From positions 1 through 64,000 of the forward strand of contig JAFLKR010000073.1 of the NCBI GenBank assembly GCA_019163135.1: DNA of 64,000 nt, read 5' to 3'. The DNA is from Desulfobulbaceae bacterium. Lineage in GTDB: Bacteria > Desulfobacterota > Desulfobulbia > Desulfobulbales > Desulfobulbaceae. A program made the translations under genes and the position numbers. This document shows positions 7,830 through 16,801 of the stretch, piece after piece (position 1 is the first letter of the stretch; the number at the start of each line of letters is the position of its first letter). The notes below the pieces were generated by a model. That model was given only the letters and a program-made list of their open reading frames with translations, was not told the DNA's origin and made no database searches.

Positions 7830-8552
7830 ATGACCACTTGTGTTATCAACCCTCAATGGAACAAAGGGGAGCCTCGGCTTTCCCCTGCTGGGATTCTGGC
7901 TGTCAATCCGTCGGATAGTACCGTTTTTCCCGAATTGGCTAAACGCCATGGTCTGCAACGGGCTTTTCTTTTCAATGCGGGGCTGTATTCCGGCGACGCG
8001 CTGTTTCTTGCAGGCCCGGCCGTTGGTGCCCCGATGGCGGTTATTTGCCTGGAAAAACTCATCGCCTTGGGAGCTACCCGGATTGTCCTTTACGGCTGGT
8101 GTGGCTCCCTCATCCCCTCCCTACGTGTGGGCGATCTTTTTGTGCCGACTGGATGTCTGAGTGAAGAGGGCACCAGCAGCCATTACCCCCCCCCGGCCCA
8201 TCCCTTTGATGAATCTTTTTCCCTTGCCCTCTGCAACGCCCTGTCAACTAAGGGTTACCAGACCAAACGAGGAGCGATTTGGACCACAGATGCCGTGTAC
8301 CGGGAGACCCGGGACAAAGTGCAGCGCTACGGCACACAGGGCTTGATGGCCGTTGACATGGAATATGCCGCCCTCCGAGCGGTCGCCGCGTTTCGCGGTG
8401 TCAGTCTGGCGGCCGTACTCCTGGTTTCAGATGAATTATATCATCAGGAATGGACACCACGGTTTCATCAAAAAACGTTTCGCACAGAATCTAAAAACCT
8501 CATCGACCAACTCTGTGCGTTGATTCAATCCAGTGAACTGGGGACGATATGA
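7830..8552 (+). CDS. Nucleoside phosphorylase family protein
   Basis: A 240-residue PNP/UDP phosphorylase-superfamily protein that probably cleaves a nucleoside with phosphate to free base and ribose-1-phosphate. LYGWCGSLIPSLRVGDLFVP is the phosphate/ribose region, and LMAVDMEYAALRAVAAF is the conserved M-E nucleoside-binding segment. The base specificity cannot be assigned. It contains a run of nine C residues (8186-8194) encoding Tyr-Pro-Pro-Pro. Its stop overlaps the rimO start as ATGA. A distinct paralogue, MqnB, lies at 50.7 kb. Confidence 0.82.
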   Translation: MTTCVINPQWNKGEPRLSPAGILAVNPSDSTVFPELAKRHGLQRAFLFNAGLYSGDALFLAGPAVGAPMAVICLEKLIALGATRIVLYGWCGSLIPSLRVGDLFVPTGCLSEEGTSSHYPPPAHPFDESFSLALCNALSTKGYQTKRGAIWTTDAVYRETRDKVQRYGTQGLMAVDMEYAALRAVAAFRGVSLAAVLLVSDELYHQEWTPRFHQKTFRTESKNLIDQLCALIQSSELGTI

Positions 8553-9895
8553 AGACATTATTTATGGTTAGTTTGGGGTGCCCTAAGAATCTGGTCGATT
8601 CCGAAGTGATGCTCGCGGCCCTGGAGCAGGCCGGATTCACCGCAGTGGAAGAGCCGGAGGCAGCATCCCTCATCTTGGTCAATACCTGTGGGTTCATTCG
8701 TCCAGCAGTGGAAGAGGCGATTGATGAAATTCTTGGCTTGGCTGCCTATAAGGAAGAGGACCCGGAGAAATTGCTGGTGGTCGCCGGATGCATGGTGCAG
8801 CGCTATGGTGCGGCATTGCTGACGGAACTACCGGAAGTTGATCTTTTCATTGGACTCGACGATTTTCCTCGCATCGCTCAACTCGTCCATGATATCTCCC
8901 CGGTCAACAGGATGGTCATCACCCTCGGCCCGGCCCACTATGTAATGGATCATAGGGTTGCACGCCGGGTTTCCACTCCGTTTTTCCGATCTTATCTGAA
9001 AATTACCGAGGGCTGTGACAACCGCTGCACCTATTGCATGATCCCTTCGATTCGCGGCCCGCTACGTAGCAGGACCGTTGACGATTTGGTCGCCGAGGCG
9101 GCCATTTTGGAACAGTCGGGAGTCAGAGAACTTTCATTGATTGCTCAGGATCTGACCGCCTATGGAAATGATCTGGGCTATGCTGTCAATCTGGTCGATT
9201 TATTGGAAGCACTCCTGCAACAGACCTTCATTCCATGGCTGCGCCTTCTCTATTTATACCCATCGAGTGTGACTGATTCCCTCTTGCAGTTGATGGCCCA
9301 ACAACCGCGCGTGCTTCCCTATCTCGATATCCCCTTTCAGCACGTGAGCGACCGGGTCTTGCTGGCCATGCACCGCCATTATACCCGGTCTGTGCTCGAT
9401 GATCTGGTGCAGCGAATCAGGCGATATATTCCCGAGTGCGCGATCCGGACCACTATACTTATCGGATTTCCTGGAGAAACCGACGATGATGTCGACCAAT
9501 TGGTTTTGGCCCTGGAAGCCTGGCAATTAGATCATGTTGGCGTCTTTCAGTATCAGGATGAGGAGGGAAGTCAGGCCGCCGGGTTATCGCACAAGGTATC
9601 AGATATAGAAAAAGAGACCCGATATCAGCGGGTGATGGAAACGCAGGCCGCAATAAGCATCAGGCGCCAGGCGCGGTTTGTCGGCAGAGTGGAACCGGTA
9701 CTTGTTGAAGGCGTCAGCAGGCAAAGCGAACTTCTATTAGAAGGGCGGAGTCGATTTCAGGCTCCGGAAATAGACGGTTGCGTGTATATAACTGCAGGGC
9801 AGGTTCGCCCCGGCGATATCGTACCTATGCGAATCACCGAGGCGCACACCTATGATTTAGTCGGCGAAGTAGTTAACGAGCAGGAAAATCGTTGA
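8549..9895 (+). CDS. rimO: Ribosomal protein S12 methylthiotransferase RimO
   Basis: A 448-residue radical SAM enzyme adding a methylthio group to Asp89 of ribosomal protein S12. The N-terminal MTTase domain binds an auxiliary cluster through Cys11, Cys47 and Cys81. The radical SAM motif is C156-DNR-C160-TY-C163. The C-terminal third is TRAM-like (FVGRVEPVLVEGVSRQ onward). SLGCPKNLVDSE at the start separates RimO from MiaB. The start overlaps the upstream stop as ATGA. Confidence 0.93.
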   Translation: MKTLFMVSLGCPKNLVDSEVMLAALEQAGFTAVEEPEAASLILVNTCGFIRPAVEEAIDEILGLAAYKEEDPEKLLVVAGCMVQRYGAALLTELPEVDLFIGLDDFPRIAQLVHDISPVNRMVITLGPAHYVMDHRVARRVSTPFFRSYLKITEGCDNRCTYCMIPSIRGPLRSRTVDDLVAEAAILEQSGVRELSLIAQDLTAYGNDLGYAVNLVDLLEALLQQTFIPWLRLLYLYPSSVTDSLLQLMAQQPRVLPYLDIPFQHVSDRVLLAMHRHYTRSVLDDLVQRIRRYIPECAIRTTILIGFPGETDDDVDQLVLALEAWQLDHVGVFQYQDEEGSQAAGLSHKVSDIEKETRYQRVMETQAAISIRRQARFVGRVEPVLVEGVSRQSELLLEGRSRFQAPEIDGCVYITAGQVRPGDIVPMRITEAHTYDLVGEVVNEQENR

Positions 9896-9911
9896 TCGTC
9901 TGAGGCGGTAC

Positions 9912-10199
9912 TTATTTGCCGTTGCTTTTATTGACCTGTTCCCGCAAATCTTTACCTACTTTGAAGAAGGGTAGTTTTTTAGGTTTGACTTTAATTCTTT
10001 CCCCGGTTTTAGGGTTACGGCCGGTGTAGGATTCATACTCTTTAACGACAAAGCTGCCAAATCCTCGAATTTCTATGGATTCACCCCTGGCTAGAGCGTC
10101 GCTCATCGTGTCGATGATTGTATTGGTTATCGAGGCTGCTTCACGGATAGGAATGTTCATCGCCTCGGCCAAGGCTTCAATCAATTCGGATTTGTTCAT
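9912..10199 (-). CDS. HU/IHF-family DNA-binding protein
   Basis: A 95-residue nucleoid protein. From the ATG at 10199 (track start 10217 gives MQGETS first) it reads MNKSELIEALAEAMN. The beta-arm core is IEIRGFGSFVVKEYESYTGRNPKTG, with the arm-tip proline in RNPKTG. The extended KVKPKKLPFFKVGKDLRE tail looks more like IHF beta than HU. GGGAGAGA precedes the start. It ends 16 nt from the convergent rimO. Whether it acts as HU or half of an IHF heterodimer cannot be told. Confidence 0.9.
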   Translation of the reverse strand: MNKSELIEALAEAMNIPIREAASITNTIIDTMSDALARGESIEIRGFGSFVVKEYESYTGRNPKTGERIKVKPKKLPFFKVGKDLREQVNKSNGK

Positions 10200-10283
10200 A
10201 CTTGTCTCTCCCTGCAAGTTCCTCTACGGATTAACTGAAAAACGCCTGACTTTTTCGCTTGGTTTAACTGTGAAAAATACTGA

Positions 10284-10312
10284 AATATATAAATATAACT
10301 GATTTCAGGTAA
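10284..10312 (-). promoter_or_regulatory. Promoter of the HU/IHF gene
   Basis: On the minus strand TTACCT (10312-10307) and TATATT (10289-10284) are 17 bp apart in an AT-rich spacer between rluB and the HU/IHF gene. This would give a leader of about 80 nt and let the nucleoid protein be expressed independently of the upstream run. Confidence 0.5.
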
Positions 10313-10322
10313 CTGTAGGAAT

Positions 10323-11066
10323 TTAAGCAGGTATGTTTTTGATTGTAAAGGGAATTTTTCCCGAAAAAATTTTTTTTAGGTCATCTGAGGTCAGAACCCG
10401 GTATTTCCCGGCAGGAAGCGCACCTATTCGGAGGTTACCATAGGCGGTTCTCTTTAAATGAAGGACCCGGTGGTTGACCGCCTGGAACATTTTTCGGACT
10501 TGCCGCTTCTTCCCTTCATGGATAATAATTTCTACCAAGGTCTGCTCTTTGCGGCGCTGCAGTACTCTGATTTTTGCTGGACTGGTTCTGACACCGTCGA
10601 TTTCTATGCCCTGTTCCAGAGCACTGATCCTCTCTTTGGAGGGCGAACCGGTCACCAAGGCCTCATAGGTCTTGTTCACTTCAAAACTGGGATGGAGGAT
10701 GGCGTTGCCTAGTTCGCCGTCATTGGTCATGAGTAAGGCCCCTTCGGTTTCAAGATCAAGACGTCCGACCGGGAAGAGCCGCAGGGAGATATCAGGCATC
10801 AGGTCGGAAACAATAGGACGTCCCTGAGGGTCGGAGAGGGTGGTGACATAGCCGGCGGGTTTATTCAAAAGGATATAAACCTTATGCTCAAGGTTGATCG
10901 GTGTGCCGTCGCAAGTGATCGTGTCGCGGGCAGGGTCGGCCTTGTAGCCCATTTCATCAACGACTTGCCCGTTGATCTGGATTCGGCCATCACGGATCAG
11001 TTCTTCCGCCCGACGTCGGGAGGCAATACCTGCCTTAGCGAGGATTTTTTGTAATCGTTCTTCCAT
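10323..11066 (-). CDS. rluB: 23S rRNA pseudouridine synthase, RluB type
   Basis: A 247-residue protein with an N-terminal S4 RNA-binding domain (MEERLQKILAKAGIASRRRAEELI) and a RsuA/RluB/RluE catalytic domain. The catalytic aspartate is in PVGRLDLETEG near residue 105. It isomerises uridine in 23S rRNA, by family position 2605; RsuA/RluF-like specificities cannot be wholly excluded. It follows the UbiD-type gene with a 67-nt gap. Confidence 0.87.
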   Translation of the reverse strand: MEERLQKILAKAGIASRRRAEELIRDGRIQINGQVVDEMGYKADPARDTITCDGTPINLEHKVYILLNKPAGYVTTLSDPQGRPIVSDLMPDISLRLFPVGRLDLETEGALLMTNDGELGNAILHPSFEVNKTYEALVTGSPSKERISALEQGIEIDGVRTSPAKIRVLQRRKEQTLVEIIIHEGKKRQVRKMFQAVNHRVLHLKRTAYGNLRIGALPAGKYRVLTSDDLKKIFSGKIPFTIKNIPA

Positions 11067-11133
11067 AGTCTAAGGGTTGCCTTGCATCAAAGGGAGCCTT
11101 GCCGGCAACGGAGTCGTCGAAAAGATCATCGGG

Positions 11134-12906
11134 TTATCGATAGCGCGGCGGCAGGATCGTTGTGATCTTGTCATCCACCTTCTGTTTGGTCGCGGAATCC
11201 ACCTCAAGAACCTCGGTGTACCAGGGCTTCATTCGGCAGTCGAAGACGATTGGCGGTTGCAGGCCCACATGGAACCGGTGCACAGCTTGCTCCCGGCCAT
11301 GGATATCCGCTGCGGGCTCAAATCGGGTGAAAAAAGTCCAGAGAAATTCTTGCAGGGAGACCGTGGCAGCAGCGGTCGAGTCAACCAGCAGGATAACAGG
11401 CCAGGTCGCCACACCAGGCCATTGAGCTAAGGTTTTTCCCAACTCCGGCGAGGTCGCATACGAAGTTCCTTCGACCACCAGGGTGCCGGGGAGATAAACG
11501 GAAGGCCGCCCGCATTGTACCGGCAGCGAACCCGAGAATTCAAGGGGTAGTTCGCGGCATCTGGCTTGGCCCAGGCCGAGCATCATGGCCTTGGAACCCT
11601 TGTTGACCGAGGGGCCGGTATAATCCAGAGTGTCTTGAGAAACATTGGCAAAAACAAAGAGGTCCCGATCCCACTGAATACGTTCAAGGATATGCTGCCA
11701 GAGACGGGGGAAGTGGGAGACATCAATGCTGCCGTCGGTGACCAGAAGGAATTTGGTGAGCGAGAGTTGACCTTCGCCCAGGATGCGCAGACCGGCGGCA
11801 AAGGCCTCCCGCGGGTAGCGGTCAGTGACCCGGGCCGCAGCCAGGCAATGAAAGCCGGTTTCGCCGTAGGTCTTTAACTGAACGACCCCTTTCATCACCA
11901 GCGGAAAAAGCGGCGAGAGCAAATCCTGGAGAAAGTCGCCGATGAAATAATCCTCCTGCCGGGGCCGTCCGACCACCGTCGCCGGATAGATGGCATCCTT
12001 GCGATGATAAAGATGGGTCGTCTGGAAAATCGGGTAGTCATGCTGGAGCGAATTGTAGCCGTAATGATCGCCAAAAGGGCCTTCGGGGTGCCGGATGTGG
12101 GGCGGTACATGGCCTTTGATGGCAAACTCCGCCTCTGCAACCAGTTGATGGCCGCCTCTGGGGTCGTCGACCATCTCCAGCTTTTTGCCCTGGAGCAGCG
12201 AGGCGAGGATCAGTTCCGGAATATTTTCGGGCAGTGGAGCTATTGCGGCTAGCATCAGGGCGGGAGGACCGCCGATATAGAGGGTTAAGGGGAGCGCCTG
12301 GTTCTTTTGTTCGGCGGCATGGTAATGGAAGCCACCGCCTTTATGAATCTGCCAATGAATGCCAGTGGTGGTGTCATCAAAGCGCTGTATGCGGTACATG
12401 CCAAGATTATGGCCCAAGCCATCCGGGTGTTCGGTGTAAACCAGCGGCAGGGTGACAAAGGCCCCGCCGTCCGAATGCCAGGAAGTGAGCATCGGGAGTT
12501 CGCTCAATCGGGCAGGTTGTCGGCAGCAATCAAGGATAGGGCCGTGTTTTTTTCGTTTGAGACCGACGTGGAGTCCCTGGCTCAGGAGCGAACGGGCCTG
12601 CCACAGCGAAGCAAGCGATGGCGGCATGGAATTTTCCACCAGATCGACCAGGCCGCGAACAAAATCAAGCGGGCGCCGCCCAAAGGCCAGTTCCAAACGG
12701 TGATTGGTGCCAAACAGATTGGTCACCACCGGAAAAAGGGAATTCCTGACATTGGTGAACAGGAGGGCAGGGCCGCCTTGGGTAATGACCCGGCGATGGA
12801 TCTCGGCTATTTCAAGATAGGGATCGACCGGGGCATCGATTGTGAGCAGTTGGTCGTTTTTACGCAACAGTTCAAGGAACTCGCGCAGGTTGACAAGTGA
12901 ATGCAT
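11134..12906 (-). CDS. UbiD-family decarboxylase, probable menaquinone (futalosine) step
   Basis: A 590-residue UbiD-type decarboxylase using prenylated FMN. HIRHPEGPFGDHYGY contains the conserved Arg and Glu (E275), and R172 in MYRIQRF and the WQIHKGGGFHYH segment match the metal/phosphate site. The length matches the long form of epsilon- and deltaproteobacterial menaquinone decarboxylases more than the roughly 490-residue E. coli UbiD. mqnB and mqnD near 50.7-52.2 kb make a role in futalosine-route menaquinone synthesis the best guess (MqnL-like). It cannot be excluded that it acts on another aromatic acid. Confidence 0.8.
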   Translation of the reverse strand: MHSLVNLREFLELLRKNDQLLTIDAPVDPYLEIAEIHRRVITQGGPALLFTNVRNSLFPVVTNLFGTNHRLELAFGRRPLDFVRGLVDLVENSMPPSLASLWQARSLLSQGLHVGLKRKKHGPILDCCRQPARLSELPMLTSWHSDGGAFVTLPLVYTEHPDGLGHNLGMYRIQRFDDTTTGIHWQIHKGGGFHYHAAEQKNQALPLTLYIGGPPALMLAAIAPLPENIPELILASLLQGKKLEMVDDPRGGHQLVAEAEFAIKGHVPPHIRHPEGPFGDHYGYNSLQHDYPIFQTTHLYHRKDAIYPATVVGRPRQEDYFIGDFLQDLLSPLFPLVMKGVVQLKTYGETGFHCLAAARVTDRYPREAFAAGLRILGEGQLSLTKFLLVTDGSIDVSHFPRLWQHILERIQWDRDLFVFANVSQDTLDYTGPSVNKGSKAMMLGLGQARCRELPLEFSGSLPVQCGRPSVYLPGTLVVEGTSYATSPELGKTLAQWPGVATWPVILLVDSTAAATVSLQEFLWTFFTRFEPAADIHGREQAVHRFHVGLQPPIVFDCRMKPWYTEVLEVDSATKQKVDDKITTILPPRYR

Positions 12907-12958
12907 GGTGTTTTTTGGTTTGCAACCGGAAAAAGGTTACGGCAATTGCCGATATCCG

Positions 12959-13174
12959 TCAATCATGGTGATGTTGTTCACCGAGAAAGAGGGCGTGGTA
13001 CTCGTCACCGCTCAGGTGGTTTTTCATGATCCCGGTCAACAGATCGACCACTTGATGGATCTCCGGTTCGGTCATGCGGGGAACGAGTACGTCGAGGAGC
13101 CGTTCCTCACTGAAATGCTGCAGAAAGGAGATGAGCGATTGTTCATCGGTGGCGCGATTGATTCCAAAATACAT
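12959..13174 (-). CDS. Small conserved-looking protein, function unknown
   Basis: A 71-residue acidic helical protein starting MYFGINRATDEQSLISFLQ and ending in a His-rich tail (EQHHHD). GAGG lies 8 nt before the ATG and it sits in a same-strand run, 24 nt after yjbQ and 52 nt before the UbiD-type gene, which supports a real gene. The two-helix pattern and the sentence-like EERLLDVLVPRMTEPEIHQVVDLL suggest a conserved soluble protein. No function is inferred. Confidence 0.7.
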   Translation of the reverse strand: MYFGINRATDEQSLISFLQHFSEERLLDVLVPRMTEPEIHQVVDLLTGIMKNHLSGDEYHALFLGEQHHHD

Positions 13175-13198
13175 GCGGGTTCCTCTGTGGTGATCAGG

Positions 13199-13600
13199 TC
13201 AGCCGGCGATGATTTTCCACCAGAGCTTCCGGTTGCGGGGCCCATCAAATTCGCAGAAAAAGATACGCTGCCAGGTCCCCAACTGCAAACGTCCCTGATG
13301 TATAAACACGGTAACCGATGAGCCGGTAAGCGCGGCCATCAGGTGCGCTGGCGAGTTGCCTTCGCCATGCAGATAAGGATAATCGGCGGGGACGATCCGG
13401 CCAAGGCCACCAAGAATATCTCGCTGGACATCTGGATCCGCCCCCTCGTTAATGATAAGTCCTGCGGTAGTATGAGGATTGTAAAGAACACAAATACCCT
13501 CTTCGATGCCGCTCGCGGTTGCAGCCTGCTGCATCCGGCCGGTCAGGTCGATCATCTCCCGACGACCGGTGGTGGTGACCGCCAGTTCATTGTTGGGCAA
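13199..13600 (-). CDS. YjbQ family (UPF0047) protein
   Basis: A 133-residue single-domain protein of the YjbQ family, with LYNPHTTAGLIINEGADPDV and YLHGEGNSPAHLMAAL typical of its trimeric fold and metal-binding histidines. Some members show weak thiamine-phosphate synthase activity, but the physiological role is unsettled. The start codon is TTG, preceded by AGGAG six nt upstream; no in-frame ATG is well placed. It lies in the nine-gene minus-strand run. Confidence 0.88.
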   Translation of the reverse strand: MPNNELAVTTTGRREMIDLTGRMQQAATASGIEEGICVLYNPHTTAGLIINEGADPDVQRDILGGLGRIVPADYPYLHGEGNSPAHLMAALTGSSVTVFIHQGRLQLGTWQRIFFCEFDGPRNRKLWWKIIAG

Positions 13601-13619
13601 TGGTATCTCCTACTGCGGT

Positions 13620-14060
13620 TTACTGCTGCAATTCCCAACGGCCAGACTGGTCACGGCACGCGGTGCTATAGGTTCGCTGTGGTTTGCCGTCGATAATGGC
13701 TTCGATTTCTGCCTTTCTGCACACCCGATTGGTGGATTGGTTTTGATAGGCCGGTTGCGGTGTGACCGTATACTGGTTGCCACTGTCAGGATTGACCCAG
13801 GACGTGCGCTGGTTGGACATCCCTCGTTCATAGGTGTGATTGAGTTGTTCCCGGTCGTATTTATCCATTTCATTGCCGACAATATAACCCAGCATACCGC
13901 CCACTGCGGCGCCGATCAGGGTAGCTCCAGTGTTGTGGCCGATAGCCTGTCCGACGAGGGCGCCGGCCGCCGCTCCACCGACTGCTCCAGTCTGCCCCTT
14001 GGTGGCGCAGGAGGAAAGCAGCAGCATAAAAAGCAGTGCAATAATGCTCAGGTACTTCAT
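13620..14060 (-). CDS. Glycine-zipper outer-membrane lipoprotein
   Basis: A 146-residue lipoprotein. The signal peptide ends LLLSSCATKG with Cys18 as the lipid site. A glycine zipper follows (AVGGAAAGALVGQAIGHNTGATLIGAAVGGMLGYIVG, residues 26-62), then a soluble region with RTSWVNPDSGNQYTVTPQP and C-terminal cysteines, as in 17-kDa surface-antigen/RcnB-like proteins. AAGGAG precedes the ATG. It overlaps the rmuC stop as ATGA. Likely an envelope-integrity protein; no specific role can be given. Confidence 0.82.
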   Translation of the reverse strand: MKYLSIIALLFMLLLSSCATKGQTGAVGGAAAGALVGQAIGHNTGATLIGAAVGGMLGYIVGNEMDKYDREQLNHTYERGMSNQRTSWVNPDSGNQYTVTPQPAYQNQSTNRVCRKAEIEAIIDGKPQRTYSTACRDQSGRWELQQ

Positions 14061-15406
14061 GGTGTTTCTCCTTGTGAGGATGATGCGTGTTTGAGAGCTT
14101 CCGGCAGTTCCTTGCTCGACTGTACCCCCAGATTTTTTAATGCTTCGGTCTTGGCTATCAGGTTGCCCTGACCGGAAGATAATCGGTTTTTGGCGGTGTG
14201 CCAGGCCTGTTGCGTTTGATTGAGACGGGTCCCAATTTCCTCAAAAGCCTCAACAAAACCGACAAATTTATCATAAAGACTCCCCGCTTGTTTGGCAATG
14301 ATTAAACTATTGCGGTTTTGCTCGTCCATGCGCCATAGGTGGTGGATAGTTTTGAGGATGGCCAGCAACGTCGATGGGCTGGCTAGGATGACCTTCCGGT
14401 GCATGGCGTTGGTCAGCATTTCCGGGTCCTGCTCCACCGCGAGTTGAAACGCCCCCTCGATCGGTATGAAGAGGAGAACGAAATCCAGCGAGCCCGAACC
14501 GGTGAGGTGGTGATACTGTTTGGCGGCGAGTGCGCTGGTATGCTTTCGGATGGAATCAATATGGAGCTTGATGTGTTGCTGTTTCAAGCTGGCATCGGGA
14601 GCATTGTTCGCGGCCATGAAGGCCTTGAGCGAGACCTTGGCGTCGATGATAACCGTTCGGTTCTCCGGGAGATAGACCAGCGCATCCGGTTGATAGGTTG
14701 ATCCTTCCGTGGTTTTGAAACTCATTTGGACGGCGAATTCTTTGCCGTTGCGCAACCCCGAGGCCTCAAGGAGTTTGGTCAAAACCATTTCCCCCCACTG
14801 TCCCTGGAGTTTGTTGTTGCCGCGCAGTGCTTCCGTCAGATTTTTAGCGTCCGTGCTGACCTGCTGGTTAAGCTGCTTGAGGTGCTCGATCTCCTTGATC
14901 ATCGATATCCGGTCCCGGGCATCACGGTCATAGACATCTTCGACTTTTCTTTTGAACTCCTGCACTTGGTCGCGGAAGGGGCGCAGGAGCAGGGTCAGGG
15001 CTGATTCATGCTGTTTGTTGAGCAGTTCGCCTTTTTCGGTGATGATTTTTCCAGCCAGCAAGTGGAAATCCTGCTCAAGCTGTTTGCGGGTTTCGCCCAG
15101 CAGGATATCCCGCTCATCCACCTGCTGCTGCATCACCGTGCAGGCAGTCTGCAGTGAGGCGTTATCGGCATCGATTTTTCGGCATTCGCGGGCGATTTCA
15201 TTTCTCTCCAGCCGGAGTCGTTGCGTCTCAGCCTCAAAATGTCGTGACTCCTCCTGCAAGCGTTCCAAGCGGAGGGAGAGAATCAATTGCCGGCGTTGGG
15301 AACGGTTGTGCGCAAGCAGAAAGACAATGACTGCAATGACGGCACCCGCGGCCATCCCAAGAGAGAAAGGATAAAGCAGCAACGGATCGAAGGGGAGAGG
15401 ATTCAC
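14057..15406 (-). CDS. rmuC: DNA recombination protein RmuC
   Basis: A 449-residue protein with an N-terminal membrane anchor (residues 8-32), a long coiled coil (about 40-165), then the RmuC nuclease-like domain: GQWGEMVLTKLLEASGLRNG, PDALVYLPENRTVIIDAKVSLKAF and FVLLFIPIEGAFQLAVEQDP. RmuC limits inversion at short inverted repeats in E. coli. The DAKVS segment resembles the metal-binding core of PD-(D/E)XK nucleases. The stop overlaps the lipoprotein start. Confidence 0.92.
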   Translation of the reverse strand: MNPLPFDPLLLYPFSLGMAAGAVIAVIVFLLAHNRSQRRQLILSLRLERLQEESRHFEAETQRLRLERNEIARECRKIDADNASLQTACTVMQQQVDERDILLGETRKQLEQDFHLLAGKIITEKGELLNKQHESALTLLLRPFRDQVQEFKRKVEDVYDRDARDRISMIKEIEHLKQLNQQVSTDAKNLTEALRGNNKLQGQWGEMVLTKLLEASGLRNGKEFAVQMSFKTTEGSTYQPDALVYLPENRTVIIDAKVSLKAFMAANNAPDASLKQQHIKLHIDSIRKHTSALAAKQYHHLTGSGSLDFVLLFIPIEGAFQLAVEQDPEMLTNAMHRKVILASPSTLLAILKTIHHLWRMDEQNRNSLIIAKQAGSLYDKFVGFVEAFEEIGTRLNQTQQAWHTAKNRLSSGQGNLIAKTEALKNLGVQSSKELPEALKHASSSQGETP

Positions 15407-15444
15407 AGATCAGGGGGAAGGGGCGTGGAGGCCATCCTGTAAGC

Positions 15445-15750
15445 TCAGCTGCGACGGGACAATCGACGCAGTTCCTCCAATTCTTCCAACAGTTCAAGCG
15501 CCAGGGCGCAGCCAGGAAGGTTGACGCGAAGGTCGTGCTGCAGCCTGACCGCGGTTTGCACCCGTTTGATAGCGACAAAGGTAAATCGCCATTCCTGCGG
15601 CGACGGACCTTCGGGCGTGACAACCCCTTCTTCGATCATGTCATGGACAATTTCTGCGCTCACTCCGCAAAGCCTGCAGAGATCGGCAAAGGTGCAGCGG
15701 GTTTCTTCATTGAGAACCATACCCTGGACGTAGATTCTTTGCTCGGTCAT
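15445..15750 (-). CDS. cbpM: CbpM-like chaperone modulator
   Basis: A 101-residue MerR-like helix-turn-helix protein of the CbpM type, with TFADLCRLCGVSAEIVHDMIEEG followed by a C-terminal helix. In E. coli CbpM binds the J-domain of CbpA and inhibits it. Here it starts one base after the cbpA stop, the usual pairing. Direct DNA binding is less likely than control of the adjacent co-chaperone. Confidence 0.85.
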   Translation of the reverse strand: MTEQRIYVQGMVLNEETRCTFADLCRLCGVSAEIVHDMIEEGVVTPEGPSPQEWRFTFVAIKRVQTAVRLQHDLRVNLPGCALALELLEELEELRRLSRRS

Positions 15751-15751
15751 A

Positions 15752-16696
15752 TCAAATTCCCAGTTCGGAGCGAGGATTGAATGGCATCATTTTCGCCATA
15801 GTGGCGTAAAGCTGGCGTTGCTCTTCGGTCTTTGCTTCCGGGGCCACAATGTGCAAGGTGACGATCTGGTCGCCTTGGTGCCTGCCGGTCGACAACCCCT
15901 TGCCCTTGAGGCGGAGTTTTTTGCCGCCCTGCGACCCCGGCGGTATCTTCAACTGAACATTGCCACCCAGAGTCGGGACTGTAAGGGAGGCACCCAGCGC
16001 CGCTTCCCAGGGGGCGATCGGCAGGGTGAGATGAATGTCCCGTTTTTCGGCATGAAAAAAACGATGCTCCGCAAAGGCGATCTCGAGAAACAGGTCGCCG
16101 GGAGGACTGCCGCCGTAACCGGGAAGCCCCTGCCCTTCAAGGCGGATTCGTTGTCCTTCGATTATTCCTTTAGGGATGACGATGTGCAGCCGGTGGGGAC
16201 TGGTCCGGACATGACCGTGGTCGTCGACCTCCGGGCGAGTCAAGGTGATGGTTTGATTTGCGCCTGCGTAGGCATCCGCCAAATTAATAACGATTTTGGC
16301 GTGCTGGTCTTCCCCTTTCATCCGAAAGGCCTGTCGGTGTGTCCCGGCCGTCCGTTCCTGACCGAACAGCGATTCAAAAAAATCGCTGAATCCGGCGGCA
16401 TCGCCCCCGGTATAGCCGGCTCCCCGAAACTCGAAACCGGCATCCCAGTTGGGCGGCGGTTCAAACTTTTGACCATCCCGCCAATTGGCGCCGAATTTGT
16501 CGTAGGCGGCCCGCTTCTCGGGGTCTTTCAAAACTTCATAGGCTTCGATAACATCCTTGAATTTGGCCTCGGCGTCCCGTTCCTTACTGACGTCGGGGTG
16601 GTATTTTCGGGCCACTTTGCGGTAGGCTTGTTTGATCTGGTCCTGGGCGGCATCGCGGGCAACGCCTAATACCTGGTAGTAATCTTTGTATTCCAT
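15752..16696 (-). CDS. cbpA: CbpA/DnaJ-type co-chaperone
   Basis: A 314-residue Hsp40. The J-domain occupies residues 1-68 with the HPD motif in KYHPDVSKERD. It has a Gly/Phe-rich stretch and two C-terminal substrate-binding domains, but no CXXCXGXG zinc domain, which separates CbpA from DnaJ. It stimulates DnaK and in E. coli also binds curved DNA. It heads the minus-strand run cbpA-cbpM-rmuC. Confidence 0.92.
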   Translation of the reverse strand: MEYKDYYQVLGVARDAAQDQIKQAYRKVARKYHPDVSKERDAEAKFKDVIEAYEVLKDPEKRAAYDKFGANWRDGQKFEPPPNWDAGFEFRGAGYTGGDAAGFSDFFESLFGQERTAGTHRQAFRMKGEDQHAKIVINLADAYAGANQTITLTRPEVDDHGHVRTSPHRLHIVIPKGIIEGQRIRLEGQGLPGYGGSPPGDLFLEIAFAEHRFFHAEKRDIHLTLPIAPWEAALGASLTVPTLGGNVQLKIPPGSQGGKKLRLKGKGLSTGRHQGDQIVTLHIVAPEAKTEEQRQLYATMAKMMPFNPRSELGI

Positions 16697-16801
16697 GCGG
16701 CTATCCGTGAAGCGGTGAGGAGAATATCTGATTTACAAGGATAAATAGTAAGGTTAGCTTCTTAAAAAGAAAAGAAAAAAATGGGGGGGATGGCTTTCTC
16801 C

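Noticed and set aside
15818-16669. 283-codon plus-strand ORF opposite cbpA
   Set aside because: Antisense to a gene with an intact J-domain HPD motif.
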